64,000 nucleotides of DNA from Cnuella takakiae (GTDB lineage Bacteria; Bacteroidota; Bacteroidia; Chitinophagales; Chitinophagaceae): contig NZ_MTFE01000010.1 of NCBI RefSeq assembly GCF_001953305.1, positions 2,513,716 to 2,577,715 on the forward strand, read 5' to 3'. Under the pieces are notes generated by a model, which searched no databases, was not told the origin of the DNA, and was given only the letters and a program-made list of their open reading frames with translations. This document shows positions 1 through 8,350 of this stretch, piece by piece (the stretch's first letter is position 1; each line of letters opens with the position of its first letter). A program made the position numbers and the translations under genes.

Positions 1-1997
1 TAATTAAGGTGTTGCGGCAGCCTGCCTGCATGGACTATTTCTAATGCTCCAGGCAATACAAAGCTGAATTCGCTGCCCTGACCATTGTGGTGGTATTGTA
101 AAATAATATCATGGTTGGCCAGGAACTCGCGGCAGATTTGCAACCCTAAACCCGACTGCAGGGTAGAGCCGTCTTTCAGGTTGCTGCGGTTTTTAAGCCA
201 GGCATCCAGGTCGGGCTCCTGCAGGCCACTGCCCGAATCAAAAACCGTAATGCGGTATTGCGGCCGCGATGAATGAAGCACGGTACACCGGATGCCCACG
301 GCAGTGTTGTTTTCAGAGGCTTTGATGGCATTGCTCAACAAGTTGCGCAAAACGGTTTCCAACTGGAAGGGATCTGCCTCCACCATTACTGATTCATCAA
401 TTAAAATAGCCATCTCCTGCTTGCGGCTGCTGATATTGGTGGCCAGCAACCCTGCCACATTGCGTACCAGCGACAGCAGGTGAATGGGCTGGGGAACAGT
501 TTCAATGCGCTGCTGCTGGTGTTTCGACCAGGTAAGCAGGTTTTCGAGGGTACCTGCAATATGTTGGATATTGCTCTTGATATTGGCAAGCTTCTGCTGG
601 GCTTTTTCTGGCGTTAAAATATTAAGGGATAAAAGGTCAAGCGCCGCGTTCAGGCTTACAAATGGCATGCGCAGATCGTGCGAAATGATAGCCAGCAACC
701 GGGCTTTAAGGGCATCACTTTCCTCTACCCGCATCAGGGCCTGCTCAAGATCCTGTGTACGCTCCGATACTTGCAGTTCCAGGCTTTCTTTCTGGTGCTG
801 CAGCAGGTTTACCAGCTTTGCCTGCAGTGCCACTTTTTCTTTTAAAACAAGGCTGGAGCGGTAACCCATACCTGCCGAAAGCAGGAGCATCTCCAGGCAG
901 GTAAAAGCCAGCAGTATCTGTGGTATTTGCTTGAACGAAGGATCGATCACCTTCATCACCAGGAGGGAGTTGATCATTACGCTGAGGCTTACACTGGTCC
1001 AGCCGGCAATAAAGTAAAGGGTAGCTGTATCGCCCTTACGGTACACCAGAAGGGCAAACCACAGCATAAAGACAGGGCCCGCCAACCCCATGCCCAGCAG
1101 CAGGGCGTAAGAGAACTGAACATATCCCAACAAGTCTGCAACAATGGTGAGCAACGGAATACAAAAAGCAAGTTGGAAAACACGCAGGTACCATTGAGGT
1201 GCTTTGCTCCGGTCGAGGTAGTGCCAGGCAAAAAGCATCGCAAAAATGTAGGCAAGGGCGCCAAATATCACGCCAAAGCGGGTAACAAGTACCTGTCCGG
1301 CATTTCCCAAAAAATGACCATAACCGCGGAGGTAGAGAAAAGCATAACATACCAAAGCAATCAGGTAAAGCACATACCAGAAACGCTGTTTGCTTTTGGA
1401 GTAGAGTAGGCGAATGGACTGGTACAATGCCAACATCAGCACCATGCCCAACATTATAAGTTCAGGTGCGATTTGGCGCAGGATATAGTTATACCCATGA
1501 GGTGGTTTAACCAATACCAAAGGCATGATCAGTCTTTTGCTGGTACGGCCCCGCAACAATATCTGTTGCGTATTGCCATCGGTGATCAGCGGAAATATGA
1601 ACTTAGTATTGGTGGGTACGCCCGGCAGGGTGGGCAGCAAACTTCCTGCTTGCAGGTGACGGGTGACGCCTTCAAACTGGTACCACAAATCAATGGAATC
1701 CACATTGGCATTGTCTACCACCAAAAAGGCAAGAGTTCCCGGTGGTCCCTCCAAACTGAACCGTGCATACACTGGGTTATTGCGGGTATTGAAAAACTCC
1801 TGGTAACGGCTTCCTTTTTTGAAAGGGTAATATCCCGGGTTGCCTAGTACCTGGGCAAGGTCAAGGTTAATATTTTCATCCGGCTCATACCAATAGGCCA
1901 TGCCATTTATGGGGGTTGCGCTGGGCAGGCTATCCAGGTTGATGCGTTGTGCCTGTGTACAAAGGGGCAACAACAGGAGGAGCAAAAAATACTTCAT
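1..1997 (-). CDS. 7TMR-DISM sensor histidine kinase (HK1), reaches window edge
   Basis: Membrane sensor kinase, partner of the response regulator starting at 2678. From the ATG at 1997 the frame is open for 665 codons to the window edge; the two remaining bases read TA, so the stop may straddle the edge. Visible parts in order: poly-Leu signal peptide ending TQAQ; an extracellular 7TMR-DISMED2-like beta domain (about 30-170); about seven hydrophobic segments (about 180-380); a coiled coil; HisKA with the phospho-accepting His in IISHDLRMPF (about 440); HATPase with N box NLLSNAIKAS, G1 DSGSG and G2 GLGLQICREF. Same layout and clear sequence similarity to the kinase at 5358-7346, so the two are paralogues. 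The RR-HK gap is 18 bases, indicating one transcript. The stimulus is unknown; DISM receptors are generally thought to bind small molecules such as carbohydrates. Confidence 0.9.
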   Translation of the reverse strand, partial: MKYFLLLLLLPLCTQAQRINLDSLPSATPINGMAYWYEPDENINLDLAQVLGNPGYYPFKKGSRYQEFFNTRNNPVYARFSLEGPPGTLAFLVVDNANVDSIDLWYQFEGVTRHLQAGSLLPTLPGVPTNTKFIFPLITDGNTQQILLRGRTSKRLIMPLVLVKPPHGYNYILRQIAPELIMLGMVLMLALYQSIRLLYSKSKQRFWYVLYLIALVCYAFLYLRGYGHFLGNAGQVLVTRFGVIFGALAYIFAMLFAWHYLDRSKAPQWYLRVFQLAFCIPLLTIVADLLGYVQFSYALLLGMGLAGPVFMLWFALLVYRKGDTATLYFIAGWTSVSLSVMINSLLVMKVIDPSFKQIPQILLAFTCLEMLLLSAGMGYRSSLVLKEKVALQAKLVNLLQHQKESLELQVSERTQDLEQALMRVEESDALKARLLAIISHDLRMPFVSLNAALDLLSLNILTPEKAQQKLANIKSNIQHIAGTLENLLTWSKHQQQRIETVPQPIHLLSLVRNVAGLLATNISSRKQEMAILIDESVMVEADPFQLETVLRNLLSNAIKASENNTAVGIRCTVLHSSRPQYRITVFDSGSGLQEPDLDAWLKNRSNLKDGSTLQSGLGLQICREFLANHDIILQYHHNGQGSEFSFVLPGALEIVHAGRLPQHLN

Positions 1998-2015
1998 AGG
2001 ATGCGGTGGTGGCAA

Positions 2016-2678
2016 TCAGGAAAACTGGAGGTGGCGGGACATCAGTTCGGCTTTGGAGCGGACACCCAATTTTAAAAAGATGTTTTGCAGGTGAAAGTTG
2101 ACCGTAGCTGTTGAAACATGCAACTCCGCTGCGATGGTTTTATAATCGTAGCCTTTTACTACCCCCTGGTAAATTTCTTTTTCCCTTTTGGTGAGTTCGG
2201 CGTCGGGCACCATCCTAGCCGGTGCCGCATTAGCAAGGGTGGTCAGCTGCTGGTAAACCTTTTGACTGATGGCCGGAAATTTATTTTGCACCGAGTGGAT
2301 CACCTGCCCCACAAGGTTGAGGATGGGATCGGTTTTGAGCAGGTAGCCATCGGCTCCTGCTTTCAGGGCTGCCTGTATGGTATTACGGTCTTCCAGCAGG
2401 GTGAGCATGATCAAGGAAGTACCGGGAGCGCACAGCATCCGGATGATGGAAATGCCCTCAACGCCATTCATACCGGCAAGGTTTACATCCAGCAATACAC
2501 ACTGGCATCGGGCAATATTGCGGGCGTGGTGGTCAACGGCATCCTCGATGCTGGTACTGTGAAAAAGCACTTCTACCTGCCACATTTCCTTCAGCAGCAA
2601 TATCAGGCTTTCTGCAAAGTCTTCATTGTCTTCAATGATTCCGATCCCGATGGTGGGAAGCGGGGTATTCGTTTTCAT
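2016..2678 (-). CDS. NarL/LuxR-type response regulator (RR1)
   Basis: Two-component DNA-binding response regulator of 220 residues. The receiver domain (about 8-130) has the acidic pair in IIEDNEDF, the phospho-accepting Asp64 in VLLDVNLAGMNG, Thr93 in MLTLLED and Lys115 in YLLKTD. After a linker, a LuxR-type helix-turn-helix (about 160-220) begins LTKREKEIY and contains STATVNFHLQNIFLKLGV. It is closely related to RR2 at 7343-8083, especially in the HTH, so the two may bind similar sites. It is followed by HK1 after 18 bases. A -7 element lies about 60 bases upstream. Targets are unknown. Confidence 0.93.
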   Translation of the reverse strand: MKTNTPLPTIGIGIIEDNEDFAESLILLLKEMWQVEVLFHSTSIEDAVDHHARNIARCQCVLLDVNLAGMNGVEGISIIRMLCAPGTSLIMLTLLEDRNTIQAALKAGADGYLLKTDPILNLVGQVIHSVQNKFPAISQKVYQQLTTLANAAPARMVPDAELTKREKEIYQGVVKGYDYKTIAAELHVSTATVNFHLQNIFLKLGVRSKAELMSRHLQFS

Positions 2679-2736
2679 GGGGCTTTAGTTAGGAAGTGGA
2701 AAACCTGCCTTGTTTGCTACAACAGGCAACGCTATG

Positions 2737-2744
2737 CGAAAATA
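2737..2744 (-). promoter_or_regulatory. -7 element TATTTTCG for the RR1-HK1 operon
   Basis: On the minus strand the sequence reads TATTTTCG, a match to the Bacteroidota TAnnTTTG/TTCG -7 consensus. It would give a leader of about 50 bases before the RR1 start at 2678. The 261-base gap 2679-2939 separates divergent regulators and must hold promoters for both; no gene is seen in it. Confidence 0.5.
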
Positions 2745-2939
2745 ACCCGCTTCGGTAAGTAAATCGGTAACTGCAGTTATCATCTTGAAATATTTGGGCA
2801 GCAAGAGCAATACTAATAATAGTAATAGGTATTTTCTTTGGGTTTGGCATTTAATTGCACACATAACCAAAACGAACGACAGCAAGGCGTACTGCTGAAT
2901 ATAGCATACTGCTGAAAGCACACCCATTGAAACAGACCC

Positions 2940-3572
2940 ATGAAGCCAATCAAGATTGTAATAGCCGACGATCACAAATTTTTACGTTCCGCCTGGAAGA
3001 TCATCCTGGAAAATGACCAGCTATTTGAAGTGACCGGGCTTGCCGGCACCGGCGAAGAAGCCGTTACTTTGGTGCTGCAAACCATGCCCGATATTATTTT
3101 GATGGATATGCTGATGCCGGTAATGGATGGTTTCAAAGCCACACGCATCATCCACAGCCTTGCGCCCAATGTGCGCATACTGGGTGTATCGGCCGAAGTA
3201 AACCCTGTGCAGGTGCGACAATTCCTGGATAGTGGTGCGCATGGTTATGTTTCCAAATATGCACGTGCCACCGAGCTTAAAGAAGCCCTGCTGGCAACAA
3301 TTGAAGGCAAACGCTGGATCTGCCCGCATGTTACCGAACGGTTTATGAACGAACTGCCTTACGAGGATAATCACCCCCGGGTAAGGCCCCTGCTCACCCG
3401 CAAGGAAGCCGCCATTGCCCAGATGATGCAACAGGGTGCCGACAGGCGTACCATCACCCGCCTGCTCGACCTCTCCGACCACAGCCTCGAAGTACACCGC
3501 ACCAACATTATCCGCAAGCTGGGTATCCGCAAAGATTCGATGCTGGCAACCGTGCTTCCCCAGCTCAATTAG
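2940..3572 (+). CDS. orphan NarL/LuxR-type response regulator (RR3)
   Basis: Response regulator of 210 residues, divergent from RR1-HK1 and with no kinase next to it on its own strand. The receiver has DD at 10-11, the phospho-accepting Asp56 in IILMDMLMP, Ser84 and Lys106 (YVSKYA). The C-terminal HTH (about 150-208) starts LLTRKEAAIAQMM and has a less typical recognition region (DLSDHSLEVHRTNIIRKLGI). It is less similar to RR1 and RR2 than they are to each other. Its position between the two RR-HK cassettes suggests it belongs to the same signalling locus, but this is inference. Transcription should end at the long hairpin 3608-3668. Confidence 0.92.
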   Translation: MKPIKIVIADDHKFLRSAWKIILENDQLFEVTGLAGTGEEAVTLVLQTMPDIILMDMLMPVMDGFKATRIIHSLAPNVRILGVSAEVNPVQVRQFLDSGAHGYVSKYARATELKEALLATIEGKRWICPHVTERFMNELPYEDNHPRVRPLLTRKEAAIAQMMQQGADRRTITRLLDLSDHSLEVHRTNIIRKLGIRKDSMLATVLPQLN

Positions 3573-3607
3573 TGCATAAAATATATCCTGCGTTATTTTG
3601 ATCCCAG

Positions 3608-3668
3608 GTTGCAACCAATAAAAAGGCCGATCCTATTGTTTAGGATCGCCCTTTTTATTGGTTGCAAC
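3608..3668. terminator. 28-bp-arm bidirectional hairpin terminator
   Basis: The arms 3608-3635 and 3641-3668 are reverse complements over 28 bases with a single mismatch, around a 5-base loop (TTGTT). Each arm contains an A5 or T5 tract next to GC pairs, so the hairpin could stop polymerase from either side. It separates RR3 from the helicase gene. Confidence 0.88.
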
Positions 3669-3712
3669 AGGAGCTGTTTACGGCCTTTTTGGCATCAGCC
3701 CTTTCAATTGGC

Positions 3713-3720
3713 TACCTTCG
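3713..3720 (+). promoter_or_regulatory. -7 element TACCTTCG, leaderless helicase promoter
   Basis: TACCTTCG ends four bases (CGCC) before the ATG at 3725. It supports that ATG over an upstream in-frame ATG at 3662, which lies inside the terminator arm. Transcription would begin at or next to the start codon. Confidence 0.6.
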
Positions 3721-3724
3721 CGCC

Positions 3725-5047
3725 ATGAATCAACAGTTGAAAGACGCCTTGCTGGCCAACCTGAAGATCAAAGAGCTGAACGAAATGCAGCAGGCTACCC
3801 TTGAGGCAGCCCGGGATCATGCCAACATGGTATTGTTGTCGGCAACCGGTTCGGGTAAAACCCTGGCTTTCCTGATACCCGTTTTGGAAAGCCTTGATAA
3901 AACTATAAAAGGTACACAGGCCCTGATCATCGTTCCCTCCAGGGAACTGGCCTTGCAGATAGAAGATGTGTTCCGTAAAATGGCCACCGGCTTCAAGGTT
4001 ACCACCTGCTACGGCGGTCATAAGCGGGAGATCGAAGAAAACAACCTGCTGGAAGCTCCGGCCCTGATCATTGGCACACCGGGGCGCCTCACCGATCATA
4101 TCCGCAGGGAAAATATCACTACCCAAACCATCCGTACGCTGGTGCTCGACGAGTTTGATAAATCGTTGGAACTGGGCTTCCTCGATGAGCTTTCTTTTAT
4201 TGTAGGCGCCCTGCCCGCGGTTGAGCGGAGGATGCTTACCTCGGCCACTGAAGCGATAGAAATTCCCGAGTTCCTGGGCCTCACCGATGTTCACCGGCTG
4301 GACTTTCTGCCCACCAACGAGGAACAGGGCCCCCGCCTTGAGTTGTATTATGTAAACAGCGAGGAAAAGGACAAGGCTGATACGCTTTTCCAGTTTATCT
4401 GTACCACAGCAGGTCGTTCTACCATTGTGTTCTGCAACCACCGCGAGTCGGTGGAAAGGCTGAACCAGATGCTGCAGGAACGTGGGCTGACCACCACCTT
4501 TTACCATGGCTCAATGGAGCAAAGAGAAAGGGAAGTGGCCCTGGCTAAGTTTCGTAATGGCAGCATCAATACCCTTATTACAACCGACCTCGCAGCACGT
4601 GGGCTGGACATCCCGCATATCCGCTACATTGTACACTACCACCTGCCGGCCACCGAAGAGACCTTTACGCACCGCAACGGCCGTACAGCCCGTATGGAGG
4701 CAAGCGGCGCCGCAGTTCTGTTGCTGGGCCCCGGTGAGCGCCTGCCGGCCTACTTACAGGGAACCGCAACCGAAATGACCGTTGACCCAGAAGCAACTTT
4801 GCCTGAAAAACCCAAATGGACCACGCTCTTTATTGCCGCCGGTAAAAAAGACAAGGTAAACAAGGTAGATATCGTTGGCTTCTTTGCCCAGAAAGGCGAT
4901 CTTAAAAAAGAAGATATCGGCGTTATTGAGGTGAAGGATTTCTTTTCCTTTGTTGCGCTTCGCCGCTCCCAGGTAAGCCATGTATTGCACCTGATCAAGG
5001 ACCTGAAGATTAAAGGGAAGAAGGTGAAGATTGCAGTAGCGAAGTAA
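3725..5047 (+). CDS. DEAD/DEAH-box RNA helicase with DbpA-like C-terminal domain
   Basis: ATP-dependent RNA helicase of 440 residues. RecA-like domain 1 carries a Q-motif region (NEMQQATLEAA), Walker A SATGSGKT (39-46), IVPSRELALQ, GTPGRL, and motif II DEFD at 142-145 in place of DEAD, then SAT. Domain 2 has TTFYHGSMEQREREVAL, ITTDLAARGLDIP and motif VI HRNGRTAR. The last 75 residues resemble the DbpA RNA-binding domain (VDIVGFFAQKGDLKKEDIG), which in DbpA recognises a hairpin of 23S rRNA; a role in ribosome assembly is therefore likely but inferred. The Ala-to-Phe change in motif II keeps both acidic residues, so ATPase activity is expected. Single-gene unit with its own promoter. Confidence 0.93.
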   Translation: MNQQLKDALLANLKIKELNEMQQATLEAARDHANMVLLSATGSGKTLAFLIPVLESLDKTIKGTQALIIVPSRELALQIEDVFRKMATGFKVTTCYGGHKREIEENNLLEAPALIIGTPGRLTDHIRRENITTQTIRTLVLDEFDKSLELGFLDELSFIVGALPAVERRMLTSATEAIEIPEFLGLTDVHRLDFLPTNEEQGPRLELYYVNSEEKDKADTLFQFICTTAGRSTIVFCNHRESVERLNQMLQERGLTTTFYHGSMEQREREVALAKFRNGSINTLITTDLAARGLDIPHIRYIVHYHLPATEETFTHRNGRTARMEASGAAVLLLGPGERLPAYLQGTATEMTVDPEATLPEKPKWTTLFIAAGKKDKVNKVDIVGFFAQKGDLKKEDIGVIEVKDFFSFVALRRSQVSHVLHLIKDLKIKGKKVKIAVAK

Positions 5048-5357
5048 AGGTTCGGTTTTGGTTTTTTGTTGCTGGTTTTGCGCTTGGAACAACCTTTTGA
5101 AGTTAGGTTCAACATGCAAGAGGTCTTGTGGAGGTTTGCGTTCTCCAGGTGGCAGCACCACTTGGAATAACAGGATAGAAAACAGGGATCAAGTTGGTTT
5201 AGGCCAAAAAGTTGTTTCCCGATTTCAAAAAATAATCCGCTCAACTGGACAACGCTCCAACAACCCAAAACCAAAGCTTTATTCGATCGCTTGAGGCGTG
5301 CTTACCGCCATCCTTTCTTTCATTGGTACACTTGCATATCAGCACATGGGTAATACT
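5048..5357. other. gene-free gap between convergent genes, weak heptad pattern
   Basis: 310 bases between the helicase and HK2 stops. Bases 5049-5090 are T/G-rich with a G recurring every seventh base, a weak version of the heptad arrays seen elsewhere; the A/C-rich stretch 5255-5275 could be its inverted partner. No gene, and no clear terminator hairpin, was seen. Confidence 0.45.
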
Positions 5358-7346
5358 TTATGCCATTGCCCCGCATTGTTTTTTGCTTAAATAGCTGGCG
5401 GGTGGGAGTGAAAAAGAAAAAATGGAAATCCCGTTTTCGCGGCGGTAATGCAAGCAACTGTGGTGGTTGGCCAAAAACTCACGGCATATCTGCAGCCCCA
5501 AACCATTGGAAATGCTATAAGACTTCAGGGGTTCTTTTGTTTGCAGCAGGGCATCAAGCGATTCGGCTTCAATACCTTTTCCTTCATCGGTGATGCTGAT
5601 ACAACAGGCCTTCGGGCTTGCAGCCTGGTAGCAAATAACAATGCGGCCCTGTGCCGGGCTTGCCTTTACCGCGTTGCTGAGCAGGTTGCGTAAAATGATC
5701 TCCAGTTGAAAATAGTCGGCTTCAACATAGGTGTCTTCTGGTACCTGCAGGCTTACGTATAGCTGCTTGTTCTGGATCATTTCCTGCAGCAGTCCCAGGC
5801 TGCCCGTCGTAACGGTATGCAGGGCCACCGGCTCGGTTTGGGTATTGATCTTTTGCTGCTGGCTTTTCGACCAGGTGAGCAGGTTTTCGAGGGTGATGGA
5901 AATCTGGCGGATGCTGCTGCTAATGTGCTGTACTTTTTGCTGCACCTTATTGGGTGGCAGTATCCCCATTTGCAGCAACTCGAGGGTGCCGTTGAGCGTT
6001 ACAAAAGGCAGTCGCAGATCGTGCGAGATGATGCCCAGCAGCTTGGTTTTTACTTCGCTGGTTTGCTCCAGTTCGGTGATGGCCATACGCAGCGCTTCGG
6101 TTTGCAGGGCCACTTCCTGCTCCAGCCTTTTTTTCTGGCTCCTGGTAAGCCGGAGCATTTTCTGGCTGAGTTCCTCCTTTTGTTTATTGAGCAGTTTTAC
6201 CCTGCCCGATAAATGGATATTCAAAAAAAGCAGTTCCAGGAAAAAGCCAAAACCAAGGGAGTAGTTCAACGAAACCCAGGTGAAATCTATCACATCGGCA
6301 AGGGCAAGGGTATAAGCCAGGTAGTTGATATTGGTAATGACGCTGCCCACGAAAAAAAAGCGCAACTGCTTTTCGCCCCTACGCCACCCATAGTATGCAT
6401 ATACCGACTGGAATGGCGGGACCACAATGGCTATCATGGTCACCGAATACGCAATGATTTGTTCCGGCAGCACCTTGGATGCCAGCAGCAAAAAGAACAG
6501 CAGGAACAACAGTACCCGCAGGGTATCGGTAAGCCGGGTACCTACCAGGCTGGCAGGCAGGTAATAACTGTTGAAGCCCAGGAAGGTAATCATGGATACG
6601 ATACAGAGTTCATAGCCATGGGTATTGATCCATACTTTGAAATTTATCGGCAACAGGTTGGCATAACCGTACATGAAGAGGTAAATAAAAAGCAGCAGGG
6701 AGCAGATATAGCCCATATAAAGCAGCGAAGCCATGCGGCGATAGGCCAGCACCTGCAGCATATTGTACACCATCAGGGTAAGGAAAATGCCCACCACTGT
6801 AAGCTCGGTAAGGTAGCGGAGCAGGTTGTGGATCTCCAGGCCTCGTGCATCGGTAAGGAACATGGGAACCACCAGCAGGTTCTGGTGTTTGTACCGCACC
6901 AGCACCTCCTGCGTGCCGCCATCAGTAGGAATGTGGAAAGCATAATTGAAGGATGGATCCACACCCAATGCATCGTTTACGGCGGCTCCTGCTCTTTTTT
7001 GTACAATGCGTCCTTTATACTGGTACCACAGCTCGATGGTATCGATATAGGTATTTTCAACCAGTACGCTTACGGTTTTATCGGGTGCTTCATGCAGGCT
7101 GAAACGGGCAAAATAGGCCTTGTCGGTAAAGCCGAAATTCTCTACTTCGCGTTTAATGCCGGCAGCACAGCGATGGGTTGCCATGGACCATACCTCTTCC
7201 ATGGAAGCGGTGCCGGTACTGTCAACATACCAGCAAGCTTTGTCGTTCAGGCTGATCAGTTCTTTGGATTGCACTGAAGTGCAAGGCGACTGGCCAAAGA
7301 TGGAGGCAGACAGCAGCAAAAGCCAACATAGCCACCATGCCCTCAT
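5358..7346 (-). CDS. 7TMR-DISM sensor histidine kinase (HK2)
   Basis: Membrane sensor kinase of 662 residues, paralogue of HK1. Signal peptide 1-19 (SIFGQ); extracellular DISMED2-like domain about 25-165 with ARFSLHEAP and DTIELWYQYKG; seven membrane segments about 180-380; coiled coil 385-430; HisKA with His442 in IISHDLRLPF; HATPase with N box NLLSNAVKAS (554-563), G1 DEGKG (587-591) and G2 NGLGLQICREF. Its ATG overlaps the RR2 stop by four bases (ATGA), so translation is coupled and the two are a cognate pair. No periplasmic PAS or cytoplasmic receiver is present. Confidence 0.93.
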   Translation of the reverse strand: MRAWWLCWLLLLSASIFGQSPCTSVQSKELISLNDKACWYVDSTGTASMEEVWSMATHRCAAGIKREVENFGFTDKAYFARFSLHEAPDKTVSVLVENTYIDTIELWYQYKGRIVQKRAGAAVNDALGVDPSFNYAFHIPTDGGTQEVLVRYKHQNLLVVPMFLTDARGLEIHNLLRYLTELTVVGIFLTLMVYNMLQVLAYRRMASLLYMGYICSLLLFIYLFMYGYANLLPINFKVWINTHGYELCIVSMITFLGFNSYYLPASLVGTRLTDTLRVLLFLLFFLLLASKVLPEQIIAYSVTMIAIVVPPFQSVYAYYGWRRGEKQLRFFFVGSVITNINYLAYTLALADVIDFTWVSLNYSLGFGFFLELLFLNIHLSGRVKLLNKQKEELSQKMLRLTRSQKKRLEQEVALQTEALRMAITELEQTSEVKTKLLGIISHDLRLPFVTLNGTLELLQMGILPPNKVQQKVQHISSSIRQISITLENLLTWSKSQQQKINTQTEPVALHTVTTGSLGLLQEMIQNKQLYVSLQVPEDTYVEADYFQLEIILRNLLSNAVKASPAQGRIVICYQAASPKACCISITDEGKGIEAESLDALLQTKEPLKSYSISNGLGLQICREFLANHHSCLHYRRENGISIFSFSLPPASYLSKKQCGAMA

Positions 7347-8083
7347 GGTTTTACCTGTTTGGCCACCAGCTCCAGGTGGCGGGCCAGTAGTTCGGCCCGG
7401 GAGCGTACCTCCATTTTTATAAAAATGTTCTTTAGATGAAAGTTCACGGTAGCACCGCTGATCTGGAGGTGAGCAGCCATTCTTTTATTATCCCAACCCT
7501 TCAGCAGCAGTTGATACAGATCCTGTTCCCTGTCTGTTAGCTGGGGCAATCTGGACTGCGCCGGTTTGTCTGCAGGTTGGTTGTACAGCAATCCTTCCAG
7601 TAATTGGTTGAATACGGGCCTGCTGATGGCTGGCGCCCCTACCCGCAGGCTGCTGAGAATATAATCCTGCAACACGTTCAGCGAATCGGCCTTGAGCAGG
7701 TAGCCCGCGGCACCTTCCCGGAAAGCATCCCGGATGGCTTCGCTTCCTTCGTGCAGGGTCAGCATCAGCACCTGGCAATGCTGGGGCAGATAGCGCTTAA
7801 TCAGGGGAATGCCGCTGATGCCGTTCATACCATCGAGGTTGATGTCGAGTAGCAGGGCATGGCATTGCGCCATTTCCTTGTGGTGGTTATAAATGGCCAG
7901 TTCAATGGACGGACTGGTAAAAGCGATCCTGACCCCTTCATTCTGCGAAAGGATCAGCGCCAGGTTGTCGGCAAACTGCGGATCGTCTTCTATAATGCCC
8001 AGGACCATTTCGGGATGGTGCGGGAAGTTGTTTTGGTTGCGTGCCTGCATTTTGATATTCGGTACTAAGGGCGTCATCATCAT
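7343..8083 (-). CDS. NarL/LuxR-type response regulator (RR2)
   Basis: DNA-binding response regulator, up to 246 residues. The receiver starts near residue 26 (MVLGIIEDDPQF), with phospho-accepting Asp80 in LLLDINLDGMNG, Thr109 and Lys131 (YLLKAD). The LuxR HTH (about 180-243) contains LTDREQDLY and GATVNFHLKNIFIKMEV, closely matching RR1. The N-terminal 25 residues look unstructured; starts at 8083, 8080, 8077, 8050 or 8008 are all possible and the first is not favoured by any visible signal. Overlaps HK2 by four bases. Confidence 0.9.
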   Translation of the reverse strand: MMMTPLVPNIKMQARNQNNFPHHPEMVLGIIEDDPQFADNLALILSQNEGVRIAFTSPSIELAIYNHHKEMAQCHALLLDINLDGMNGISGIPLIKRYLPQHCQVLMLTLHEGSEAIRDAFREGAAGYLLKADSLNVLQDYILSSLRVGAPAISRPVFNQLLEGLLYNQPADKPAQSRLPQLTDREQDLYQLLLKGWDNKRMAAHLQISGATVNFHLKNIFIKMEVRSRAELLARHLELVAKQVKP

Positions 8084-8337
8084 TAGGGTGGGGATTGCTC
8101 GTAAATGGTAGCTGGCAGCGGGAGGGTTTCCATTCTATTAAATTGCTGCCTTGCCAGTGGGTTAAAAATATTTCACAGGGTTTACTTCCCGTGTAGAATA
8201 AGTTGCAATCATGCGAACATCGAACGGTTGGGTTGGCACCTGTTTACCAGCATAAAGGGTAGCCTCTAGGTGCCGGGTTTGTTTTTATTTTTCTTTTTGC
8301 TAACGCTAATCCATGCAGTTGCGCACCTGTTCTGGCC

Positions 8338-8345
8338 TTACTTTG
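8338..8345 (+). promoter_or_regulatory. -7-like element TTACTTTG before the aldehyde dehydrogenase
   Basis: TTACTTTG ends five bases before the ATG at 8351. The same 8-mer sits four bases before the TMEM220-like gene at 29350. It favours the short start over in-frame upstream codons. Confidence 0.5.
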
Positions 8346-8350
8346 CAGCC

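Noticed and set aside
2685-2975. 96-codon minus-strand frame between RR1 and RR3
   Set aside because: It overlaps the RR1 promoter and the RR3 start, contains a low-complexity Leu run, and has no promoter of its own.
6213-7277. 354-codon open frame antisense to HK2
   Set aside because: It lies wholly within a gene with clear domains, has no family resemblance and reflects the codon bias of the opposite strand.
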